From: CAYHOI01 sp964358175
GTDB lineage: Bacteria; Margulisbacteria; Riflemargulisbacteria; GWF2-35-9
Reading direction: 5' to 3'
Assembly (NCBI GenBank): GCA_964358175.1
Contig: CAYHOI010000026.1
Location: forward strand, 1-19,945
Length of the DNA: 19,945 bases
A program made the translations under genes and the position numbers. Positions 1-6,470 of this stretch are shown here, piece by piece. The notes under the pieces were generated by a model that saw only the letters and a program-made list of their open reading frames with translations, did no database searches and was not told the DNA's origin. Numbering within the stretch: the stretch's first letter is position 1; every line of letters starts with the position of its first letter.

Positions 1-35
1 AAACCGTTCCCTACATTCGCGAAACCGTTCCCTAC
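1..35. repeat. Short direct repeat at the window edge
   Basis: The 14-base unit AAACCGTTCCCTAC occurs at 1-14 and again at 22-35, giving a 21-base period. The first copy touches the window edge, so the array may extend further upstream. Two forward frames are open through it (to stops at 115-117 and 126-128), so it could be the 3' end of an upstream gene or plain intergenic DNA. I do not recognise either translation. Confidence 0.5.
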
Positions 36-90
36 GGCATTGCCGGAAATCATACGGGGATTAAACTTCTTCCTCCAAGCCCTATACCGT

Positions 91-117
91 TCAAGAAAAT
101 ATCTTTTTTACCGATAA
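91..117 (+). promoter_or_regulatory. Candidate sigma-28 (FliA) promoter for fliD-fliS
   Basis: ACCGATAA at 110-117 matches the flagellar sigma -10 consensus GCCGATAA at 7 of 8 positions. An 11-base spacer separates it from TCAAGAAA at 91-98, whose first five bases match TAAAG at 4 of 5. The spacing is the canonical one for this sigma factor. It would start transcription near 125, about 70 bases before the fliD start codon. Late flagellar genes such as fliD are commonly FliA-dependent, so the context agrees. Confidence 0.55.
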
Positions 118-135
118 TATTCTTGTAGCATACAG

Positions 136-166
136 TTGACTGTTTTTAATTTCATCGTACTATTAT
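136..166 (+). promoter_or_regulatory. Possible housekeeping promoter upstream of fliD
   Basis: TTGACT at 136-141 is a good -35 box. TATTAT at 161-166 is a fair -10 box but with a long 19-base spacer; TACTAT at 158-163 gives 16 bases with a poorer box. It could act besides the sigma-28 type site just upstream. Confidence 0.35.
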
Positions 167-193
167 AAAGGGTGTTGAATTGAGGGGGGATTT

Positions 194-3100
194 ATGGGTA
201 GCAGTAGCAGTATCAGTGGACTCTCGTCGGGTTTAGATACCGAGAACATCATCAAAGGTCTCATGTCGATCAAGCGACAACATGTTGATCGTCTTGTCGC
301 AAAAAAAGAGCTTGAAGCCTCCAAAAAGGACACCTGGTCAACCATCATGTCTCATACCCTGGGGCTGCAATTATCTGCCTACAACTTGTCAAAGACCTCT
401 ACCTATAATGCCAGAAAACTAACCGTTAGCGACGATACGATTGTTAACGCAAGCGTTTATGGAACGGCGACGCCAGGCTCTTATCAATTCATTGCACATA
501 AGTTGGCGACCGCCCAACAAGTCTCATCAATAGGATTCCATGACTATGACACCACCCCGGTGGGAGCCGGCACACTTACGGTCGAACTCGGTAACGGTGA
601 TGTTAAACGAGATACCCTCCTGAACGAGTTAAATGGCGGAAAAGGAGTCACCCGAGGCAAAATAAAGCTGACTGATCGTGAGGGTGCCGCCGCAACCATC
701 GACCTCACTTACGCCATGACAGTAGATGATGTGTTAAAGACCATTAATACTTCCGGAATCAAGGTCAGTGCAGCTATCAACACTTCCGGGAGCGGCTTCA
801 CCCTGACAGCCACCGGTGGTGCAGGAACCCTCTCTGCTGAAGAAGTCCTTGGAGGGACAACCGCCGCTGATCTCGGAATAAAAGGAAGCATCGTCGGAAA
901 CACCCTTTCAGGGACTTCCGTCGCCTATCTGGGAAGCGCATCGAGTCTCGACTCTCTTAATGATGGATTGGGAATCAGCAAAGCAGGCCTTCTCATAAAC
1001 GCCATTGCCGTTAATCTAACCTCTGCGAACACTTTGGGGGATGTGGTTACAGCTGTCAATAATGCCGCTACAGGCGTTACTGCATCCATTCGAGCAGATG
1101 GCAAAGGCCTCCGGCTCACGAGTGGTGCAGCTTTTACCGTTGCCGAAAATGGAGGAACCTCTGCAAGTGAATTGGGCATTCAAACCCTTGTCGCAACAGG
1201 TGATGGAGCCGACTTATACGCAGGACTGAATTCTGTGCTCCTTAAAGACCTAAATGGGGCTTCCGGGATTACGGGTACTGTTTTCACCATTCAGGGGGCT
1301 TTGAATGCAGACGTGAACATCTCAGGGATGACCTCGCTTCGGCAAGTGATTGATGCCATTAATGCTCAAACTGGCACCACCAATGTCGCTGCACAATATA
1401 ACTCAGCCAGAAACGGGCTACAGCTTAGCAGTACTACAGGGGCGAACTTCACAGTTGTTGAAAATACAGGCGCACCTGCTGCCTCCCTTGGGATTCTGGG
1501 GACATCTTCCAATGGAACCTTAAATGGAGCCGATCTTGATTTGGCCTACCTTAGTAAAAATGTTGCGCTTTCAACCATGAACCAAGGGGATGGCGTTCGC
1601 AAGGGAACGATCGTTATCACCAACAAGGCTGGTGCCACTCTCACGGTGAATCTCACTTCGTCAACGATCAAAACGCTCGGCAATGTGATCAAAACGATCA
1701 ACGATCAATCCACTGGAGAGGGCAAAGGCATTACTGTCTCGATTAATAACACCGGTGATGGTTTGCTGGTAACAGATAGCTCTGGCGGGGCGGGGAGTCT
1801 TATCATAAGCGAGTCCTCCAGCGGCCATATGGCAAAAGACTTGGGAATTTTGGGATCCTCCACTGGGACTACACTGAATGGAAGCTTCGAGAAATCCCTT
1901 ACGGTCTCAAGCACCTATACCTTAAAAGATGTACAGTCAGCCATTAACAGTCTTGGAATAAATGTCAATGCAACTATTCTTAATGATGGAACCACCAATC
2001 CTTACCGATTGAATATTTCAAGCAGTAAAACAGGGGCATCTGGGCGAATGGCGATTCACAGCAACATCAGTGGCTTGAGTTTAGCTACCTCTGTAGAGCC
2101 GCAAAATTCGGCAGTTATCCTAGGGGAGCCCACCTCCAAAAATGCCTTATTTATTTCCAATTCAACCAATGACATCTCCACACTTATTCCGGGTGTTAAG
2201 CTTTCTCTCAAGAAGGCCAGTACTACCCCTGTGACCTTGGCCATTACAACAGACTCTGAATCCGTAGTCGCCGGCGTAAAAGACTTTGTCGATAAATACA
2301 ATACGACCATTACTTCTGTAAATGAACAATTACGTTATGATGCCGCCAATAAGTCAACAGGCCCTCTCTTCGGAGACTCGACCCTTATGCTCCTTCAGCA
2401 ACAGATATACAGCACCATCAATCGAAATATTAGCGGATTATCTGGTGCAGTAAAAACTGCCTCTCAGGTGGGACTTAACCTAGGGTTGGATGGCAAGCTA
2501 ACCTTCAGTGAAGCAACGCTCAAATCCATGATGGAAACCAATTTGGCTGATGTATCAGACTTTTTTACTTTTCAGAACAATCTAGCGGTCAATGCGACCG
2601 CAACACCCAGCAGCACAACGGCTCCTTGGACAGCCGCTGGGGGTCATGATGGCAATACGAAAATCGGCGACTATGCATCCGGAGCAACTGGCTGGCAAGC
2701 CCCTAATGGTGCCTCATATGAACTAAATTTCGGTGCTAGAAAGGAGCTTTCCAGCCTAAAGGTCGTTGGCGTCGACACCCTTGCCAGCGATATTTTGTCG
2801 GGCTATTCCATCGAATACAAGGTCAATGCGTCCGATACTTCCTGGCAAACCTATTCCACCCTTTCAGGAAACACTCAGAAAGACAATTCAACCTATTTCC
2901 CAACAGGTCTATTTGCCACAAAAATTCGATTAAACAATATGCAGTCCAGTGGTGGCTCTGCTAAACTTCTCGATCTTCAGGCCTTTGAATCTACAGGTTT
3001 TGCGGCCTCTTATGATTTGGCTCTCTCTAAAGTTACCAGCGGAGGAACGGGAATGATCTCCAGCGCACAAGATGGAATAGACGAAAATCAAAGCACCTTG

Positions 3101-3262
3101 GACGCGGCCATTGCAAACCAGGAGGAACGCTTGGCAATTGAGGAAGAGCGGCTAAGAAGACAGTTTACCAAACTGGAGGAAATGTTGGGGCAACTGAAGA
3201 ATTCATCTTCTATGTTTGACAGTCAGATCAAGGGGATTAGTTCTTCATGGGGGTCTAGCTGA
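194..3262 (+). CDS. fliD: Flagellar filament cap protein FliD with inserted F5/8C-like domain
   Basis: Encodes 1022 residues, far longer than the 450-700 usual for FliD (HAP2), which caps the growing filament and folds exported flagellin. ATG at 194 follows a purine-rich GAGGGGGGA (182-190). Residues 1-105 are the FliD N-terminal D0/D1 region, including the typical SGLSSGLDTE stretch. About five flagellin-hook IN-type repeats follow (near 143-205, 250-310, 347-412, 458-525 and a weaker one at 567-620), each with a pattern like LN.G.GV..G.I.ITN. The FliD C-terminal D1 region runs from about 650 to 796. It is then interrupted by about 138 residues (797-934) resembling an F5/8 type C/discoidin galactose-binding fold (DGN near the start, GW and YELNFG, SIEYK, SWQTY, ATKIRL, LLDLQAFE at the end). 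The D0 coiled coil resumes to the end. The stop overlaps fliS by one base. Identity is certain; the domain assignment is by eye. Confidence 0.95.
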   Translation: MGSSSSISGLSSGLDTENIIKGLMSIKRQHVDRLVAKKELEASKKDTWSTIMSHTLGLQLSAYNLSKTSTYNARKLTVSDDTIVNASVYGTATPGSYQFIAHKLATAQQVSSIGFHDYDTTPVGAGTLTVELGNGDVKRDTLLNELNGGKGVTRGKIKLTDREGAAATIDLTYAMTVDDVLKTINTSGIKVSAAINTSGSGFTLTATGGAGTLSAEEVLGGTTAADLGIKGSIVGNTLSGTSVAYLGSASSLDSLNDGLGISKAGLLINAIAVNLTSANTLGDVVTAVNNAATGVTASIRADGKGLRLTSGAAFTVAENGGTSASELGIQTLVATGDGADLYAGLNSVLLKDLNGASGITGTVFTIQGALNADVNISGMTSLRQVIDAINAQTGTTNVAAQYNSARNGLQLSSTTGANFTVVENTGAPAASLGILGTSSNGTLNGADLDLAYLSKNVALSTMNQGDGVRKGTIVITNKAGATLTVNLTSSTIKTLGNVIKTINDQSTGEGKGITVSINNTGDGLLVTDSSGGAGSLIISESSSGHMAKDLGILGSSTGTTLNGSFEKSLTVSSTYTLKDVQSAINSLGINVNATILNDGTTNPYRLNISSSKTGASGRMAIHSNISGLSLATSVEPQNSAVILGEPTSKNALFISNSTNDISTLIPGVKLSLKKASTTPVTLAITTDSESVVAGVKDFVDKYNTTITSVNEQLRYDAANKSTGPLFGDSTLMLLQQQIYSTINRNISGLSGAVKTASQVGLNLGLDGKLTFSEATLKSMMETNLADVSDFFTFQNNLAVNATATPSSTTAPWTAAGGHDGNTKIGDYASGATGWQAPNGASYELNFGARKELSSLKVVGVDTLASDILSGYSIEYKVNASDTSWQTYSTLSGNTQKDNSTYFPTGLFATKIRLNNMQSSGGSAKLLDLQAFESTGFAASYDLALSKVTSGGTGMISSAQDGIDENQSTLDAAIANQEERLAIEEERLRRQFTKLEEMLGQLKNSSSMFDSQIKGISSSWGSS

Positions 3263-3705
3263 TGTTGTCCACCTATCTTGAAAGCGAAGTGATGAGTGCC
3301 TCTCCCGGAAAACTGGTGGTCATGATGTACGATGGTGCCATCAATTTCTTGCGCCGCCTTGACCACATCGACTGGGCCCGTGACTTTGAAGCCAAATCCT
3401 ACAATATCAACAAAGCCTATGCCATACTTTCTGAACTCATCCTCACATTAAATATGGATCACAAAGAAATATCTGATCCTTTACGGGGGCTTTATGTCTT
3501 CATGCAGGGACGTTTGCTTACAGCAACGGTTCAGAATGACAAATCAGCGGTAAAAGAAGTCCTCGAACTCCTCACAGGCCTCAAAGAGTCTTGGGCAACT
3601 ATCTTAAAAGAGCAAAACAGCACCAGCTCCATCCAGCTCACAAACTCCCCAGCTTCTCAGGATGAAAATGGATCCGAAGAATCCACTTTCTCGCTAGCCT
3701 GTTAG
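3262..3705 (+). CDS. fliS: Flagellin export chaperone FliS
   Basis: A 147-residue cytosolic helical-bundle chaperone that binds the C terminus of flagellin before export and is normally encoded next to fliD. The first 120 residues fit the family closely: a YLESEVMSASPGKLVVMMYDG start, then the amphipathic helices with ILSELILTLNMD and LYVFMQGRLL. The C-terminal 25 or so residues (Ser/Thr/Glu rich) extend beyond the usual FliS length. Its ATG at 3262 shares a base with the fliD stop (TGATG), so translation is probably coupled. The stop codon TAG at 3703-3705 straddles the edge of a mobile element: its TA comes from the duplicated target and its G is the first base of the element. Confidence 0.93.
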   Translation: MLSTYLESEVMSASPGKLVVMMYDGAINFLRRLDHIDWARDFEAKSYNINKAYAILSELILTLNMDHKEISDPLRGLYVFMQGRLLTATVQNDKSAVKEVLELLTGLKESWATILKEQNSTSSIQLTNSPASQDENGSEESTFSLAC

Positions 3706-3862
3706 GAATTGGAACGAAATAACCTTTACAGATCACGCGGTATTTTTGATTTGGCTTCAAGGCTTGGAATCTTTCGCATAGTTTGGCTATGTGAAAGGTT
3801 CCACAACGCAGAAGGCGGACAAAAAGACAAGTCAGATGTAAAGGTAGTTTCATGACAATGAC
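3705..3862 (+). mobile_element. MITE copy 1, 158 bp, hairpin-forming, flanked by TTA
   Basis: Near-identical to 8186-8343 (five differences, all transitions, no indels). The ends are imperfect inverted repeats: the first 26 bases match the reverse complement of the last 26 at 19 positions, with an uninterrupted ACCTTTACA core. TTA flanks both sides (3702-3704 and 3863-3865), consistent with a 3-bp TNA target duplication of the kind made by several IS5-family subgroups. The centre is a strong stem: 3765-3781 pairs with 3787-3803 around the loop TTTGG (17 pairs including two G-U in plus-strand RNA). Most of the rest is also loosely self-complementary. No protein is encoded, so it would be non-autonomous. 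The parent transposase is not in this window. The stem may also serve as a barrier between the convergent genes (inference). Confidence 0.8.
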
Positions 3863-4333
3863 TTAGCGCTCTATACCCACTAACTCTTCGTGAATTCTGG
3901 AAAGGTTATTTCGTGCTCTCTCAAAAGCAACATTCACTTCCTGTGGAGCACTTGCTTGTGGAGCGTTCTTGGGCGGATAAGGTCTACTCAGAGTAATCGT
4001 GGGCTCAAGTATTAACGTCTTGGGCAAAGAGCCCTGGTTCTCTGCAATAAGAGATTGTCTAATCACCCTCACATCATCAAGAATCCCCCGCCAAAGACGA
4101 ATAACCTGGTCGAAAGCACGTGAATACGTCAACCATAAAATATGTAAAAATTGTTGGAAGTGGCTATGGGTCGTTTTTGAAGGCAAAACTTCATCTCGCA
4201 ATTTTTCTCGCTCTAGTATTAGCACCTGAATTTCTTGCATAAGCCTCCTCTTCACTTGCTCCAAGGCTGCAACATTATGTTGAAGGCTCTGGGCAACTTC
4301 AAGTGACAATTGAGCTTGTCTTCGCTGTAGCAT
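3863..4333 (-). CDS. Hypothetical coiled-coil protein
   Basis: A 156-residue protein with no family I can name. Residues 1-55 are rich in Gln, Glu, Leu and Arg with heptad-like spacing, suggesting a coiled coil. A middle stretch (about 60-95, with HILWLTYSRAF and VIRLWRGIL) is aromatic and amphipathic but not long enough for a clear membrane span. A Pro-rich linker at about 108-128 is followed by a last short helix. The ATG at 4331-4333 is preceded on the minus strand by AGAGGGGG. It has its own promoter behind the fmt terminator. It converges on fliS and its TAA stop (3863-3865) is the outer TTA copy of the MITE. It may be a flagellar accessory, but only position suggests that. Confidence 0.65.
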   Translation of the reverse strand: MLQRRQAQLSLEVAQSLQHNVAALEQVKRRLMQEIQVLILEREKLRDEVLPSKTTHSHFQQFLHILWLTYSRAFDQVIRLWRGILDDVRVIRQSLIAENQGSLPKTLILEPTITLSRPYPPKNAPQASAPQEVNVAFERARNNLSRIHEELVGIER

Positions 4334-4357
4334 CCACGCCCCCTCTTCCCTGCCAAG

Positions 4358-4366
4358 ATTATAACA
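4358..4366 (-). promoter_or_regulatory. Extended -10 promoter for the coiled-coil gene
   Basis: On the minus strand TGTTATAAT spans 4366-4358, a perfect TATAAT with an upstream TGn extension. The -35 region 17 bases away (AGGACT, 4386-4381) is poor, which is typical of extended -10 promoters. It lies between the fmt terminator and the start codon at 4333, giving a leader of about 20 bases. Confidence 0.6.
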
Positions 4367-4394
4367 AGTGAGAGGGGAAAAGTCCTTAGTTCTG

Positions 4395-4428
4395 AAAAAA
4401 ATTATGGGGATTACCCCAACACCCCATA
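4395..4428 (-). terminator. Intrinsic terminator after fmt
   Basis: Read on the minus strand, TATGGGG (4428-4422) pairs with CCCCATA (4409-4403), seven base pairs, followed at once by a run of seven U (4401-4395). A shorter alternative stem, GGGG-TAAT-CCCC, is also possible inside it. The fmt stop codon (4413-4411) lies in the loop, so the ribosome would release very close to the hairpin. Confidence 0.75.
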
Positions 4429-5247
4429 CCCTCGAACAAAATCTTCATAAGAGACAGGCATTTTGCCTTCCATCTGAACGTGTTCCAACCGTAATTGCCC
4501 ATCTTCCATCCTGGCTGAAATTAATTTCACACGTTTGTTTTGATGAAATACAAACACACCTGGCCAAGGGGTGTAGGCCCTGATTTTTCGCAAAATACTT
4601 TCAGGGCTATCTGTTAAAAGATTCACCTGACCATCCTCTTTTCGAATCTTGGGCGCAAAAGTCACTAAACTCTCTTGTTGGGGACGAAAGACCCACTCCT
4701 TCAACGAAAGCGAAAGCTGCTCACTGATCAGCTCAACCGATGCTTTTTGTAGCTTTAAACCAAGGGAAGTCGTGGTGTCCACAGCCTCAATCGGGATCGC
4801 CCTTGCATTAAGGATCTCACCACTATCCACACGACTGGCAATGCGAAAGAGAGTAACACCCGTCTGCTCGTCCCCATTCAGGATCGCGGCTTGGATAGGA
4901 GACGCTCCCCGGTACTTTGGAAGTAGCGATGCATGAAGATTGACAATAAAATACTCCTGGACTTGTTCGGGCGTGAAAATAAGTCCAAAAGCAATGACCA
5001 ATAATAAATCGGGTTTATTCTGACGCAAAAAAATATCCAACTGTTGAGTGGATTCAGGTTGCACAATAGGAAGGTTATGTGTTTTTGCCACACGCTTAAC
5101 ATCGGACTCCACCAACGGATAACCACGCCCCCTGGGGCGATCCGGCATCGTCACCACCGCAGAAAAGCTATGTCCCCGATGAATAAGCTCGTCAAGCACC
5201 TGCGCTGCAAAAACCGGCGTACCCAAAAAAACGGGGTTATTAAAGAT
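4411..5247 (-). CDS. fmt: Methionyl-tRNA formyltransferase
   Basis: Transfers a formyl group from 10-formyltetrahydrofolate to initiator Met-tRNA. The formyltransferase core shows the signature NLHASLLPKYRGASPIQAAI, with the catalytic His in NLH and the Asp in DSGEI. The C-terminal OB-like part has KIRKEDG, IRAYTPWPG and LRLEHVQMEGK but is about 30 residues shorter than in E. coli. The start is unusual. The first conventional start in frame is TTG at 5226-5224, reading (M)GTPVF. This would remove the first beta strand that normally precedes the FMGTP motif, and it has no ribosome site. The frame continues upstream as IFNNPVFLGTP, with AGGAGG at 5262-5257 placed 9 bases before ATC (5247-5245) and 6 before ACG (5250-5248). 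I set the start at the ATC; TTG at 5226 is the conservative alternative. It overlaps the def stop and is followed by an intrinsic terminator. Confidence 0.88.
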   Translation of the reverse strand: MFNNPVFLGTPVFAAQVLDELIHRGHSFSAVVTMPDRPRGRGYPLVESDVKRVAKTHNLPIVQPESTQQLDIFLRQNKPDLLLVIAFGLIFTPEQVQEYFIVNLHASLLPKYRGASPIQAAILNGDEQTGVTLFRIASRVDSGEILNARAIPIEAVDTTTSLGLKLQKASVELISEQLSLSLKEWVFRPQQESLVTFAPKIRKEDGQVNLLTDSPESILRKIRAYTPWPGVFVFHQNKRVKLISARMEDGQLRLEHVQMEGKMPVSYEDFVRGYGVLG

Positions 5248-5731
5248 CGTCTTCGTCCTCCTCTGAGATTGGTCTCAAGTGCCCCTCTCGCACCTTATCT
5301 ACATAAAGGATCCCGTCACAATGATCGATTTCATGTTGCAGGGCGACAGCCAAATATCCTTCTGCCTCGACGATAATCTCCTCAAATTGTAAGTTCCTTG
5401 CCTTAACCAGTACATAATCGCTTCGCACGACCTCCCCCTCAAAGCCAGGCACACTCAGACAGGCCTCAATTCCAATCCTTTCCCCCTTTTTCTCAATAAT
5501 CTTTGGGTTCAGAAACACCATCAGTTGATTCTTTTGCTCCGTAATATCCACCACAATCATTCGCTTCAATTCACCAATTTGTACAGCAGCCAGTCCAGCA
5601 CCCTTATTAGCATACATGGTGTCGGCCATCTCCCGCACCAACTTTCGGATATTGTTATCAACAGCTTTTACGGGTCTGCTTTTCTTTCGAAGAAGCGGAT
5701 GCCCACAGAGCAGTATTTTCCTAGGCATCAT
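5240..5731 (-). CDS. def: Peptide deformylase
   Basis: Removes the N-formyl group from nascent proteins, the step paired with Fmt, whose gene follows directly. The protein has 163 residues. All three metal-site motifs are visible: GAGLAAVQ (44-51), EACLS (89-93, with Cys91 as metal ligand; the usual form is EGCLS, so Gly is replaced by Ala) and HEIDH (133-137). The C terminus is a run of acidic residues. The start is taken at ATG 5731, 8 bases after a GGAG (5743-5740); a second ATG follows at once at 5728. The start lies inside the end of rlmB, so translation is likely coupled. An upstream ATG at 5767 lies deeper in rlmB and adds residues not typical of the family. Confidence 0.94.
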   Translation of the reverse strand: MMPRKILLCGHPLLRKKSRPVKAVDNNIRKLVREMADTMYANKGAGLAAVQIGELKRMIVVDITEQKNQLMVFLNPKIIEKKGERIGIEACLSVPGFEGEVVRSDYVLVKARNLQFEEIIVEAEGYLAVALQHEIDHCDGILYVDKVREGHLRPISEEDEDDL

Positions 5732-6470
5732 TTTGCATTCTCCGCTCAAATATCTTAAAAAGAACAATGGCTCCAGCTACTGAAGCATTCAGGCTGTCGA
5801 TGGCCATATTTGCCATAGGAATATGCACCAAAAAGTCACAAGTTTCCTTCAGGAGTCGCCCCATCCCCGTTCCCTCGTTGCCAATAATCAGAGCAAGCGG
5901 CATCTTCGCATCGAGTGATTGGTAAGACTGGCTCTCCCCCTGATGGGTTCCGACAATCCAAATACCCTTTTTCTTAAGCTGCTCCGAAGTTTGTGCTAGG
6001 TTGCTCACTCGGGCGATCAGCATGTGCTCGGTCGCTCCGGTGCTTACCTTCACCACGGTCGCATTGACATCCACCTGCTTCTTATTTGGAATAATAATTC
6101 CATGCACCCCTGAACCCACAGCACTGCGTATCAAAGAGCCAAAATTATAGGGATCCTCTATTCCGTCCAGCATCAGAATAAATGGCATCTCTGCGCGTTG
6201 GGCAGCAAAGTCCAAAATATCCGCTACTTCAACATAATGGAATGCGGGAACATAGGCCATAACCCCTTGATGCGATTCTATGTTAGAAGCTTTATCAATT
6301 TCTCGTTTATCAACCCAGTTAACTGGAATTCGCCTCTGATTAGCCAAAGCTTGAATCTCCAGAACCTTCTCGTCGGACTTCAAGCCTCTACTCAGCAAGA
6401 TTCGATGAACAGGTCGCTCACTACGTAAAGCCTGTAAAAGCGGATTTTTTCCAGCAATAAAGTTAACCAT
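5721..6470 (-). CDS. rlmB: 23S rRNA 2'-O-methyltransferase, SpoU/TrmH family (RlmB-like)
   Basis: A 249-residue SPOUT-class enzyme, probably methylating the 2'-OH of a 23S rRNA guanosine (G2251 in E. coli) with S-adenosylmethionine. The N-terminal substrate-binding domain (about 1-80) begins with the typical IAGKNPLLQAL. The three SpoU motifs follow: LDGIEDPYNFGSLIRSA (motif 1), IIGNEGTGM (motif 2) and IPMANMAIDSLNASVAGAI (motif 3), which form the knotted cofactor site. Its start overlaps the end of the aminotransferase gene by 8 bases and its end overlaps def by 11 bases. Substrate specificity among RlmB, TrmH and related enzymes cannot be settled by eye; the N-terminal domain favours RlmB. 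Confidence 0.88.
   Translation of the reverse strand: MVNFIAGKNPLLQALRSERPVHRILLSRGLKSDEKVLEIQALANQRRIPVNWVDKREIDKASNIESHQGVMAYVPAFHYVEVADILDFAAQRAEMPFILMLDGIEDPYNFGSLIRSAVGSGVHGIIIPNKKQVDVNATVVKVSTGATEHMLIARVSNLAQTSEQLKKKGIWIVGTHQGESQSYQSLDAKMPLALIIGNEGTGMGRLLKETCDFLVHIPMANMAIDSLNASVAGAIVLFKIFERRMQNDA

Noticed and set aside
709..1229. Several open frames of 60-85 codons on both strands inside fliD
   Set aside because: They are out-of-frame shadows of a certain gene, with no ribosome sites and no recognisable protein features.
3638..3853. A 71-codon minus-strand open frame covering most of MITE copy 1
   Set aside because: It lies in a non-coding hairpin element and overlaps the end of fliS; the translation resembles no protein. 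The second MITE copy gives no matching support as a conserved gene.
3702..3866. The duplicated 158-bp sequence as a CRISPR or REP array
   Set aside because: Only two full copies exist, 4.5 kb apart, each with terminal inverted repeats and flanking TTA, which fits a transposable element better.
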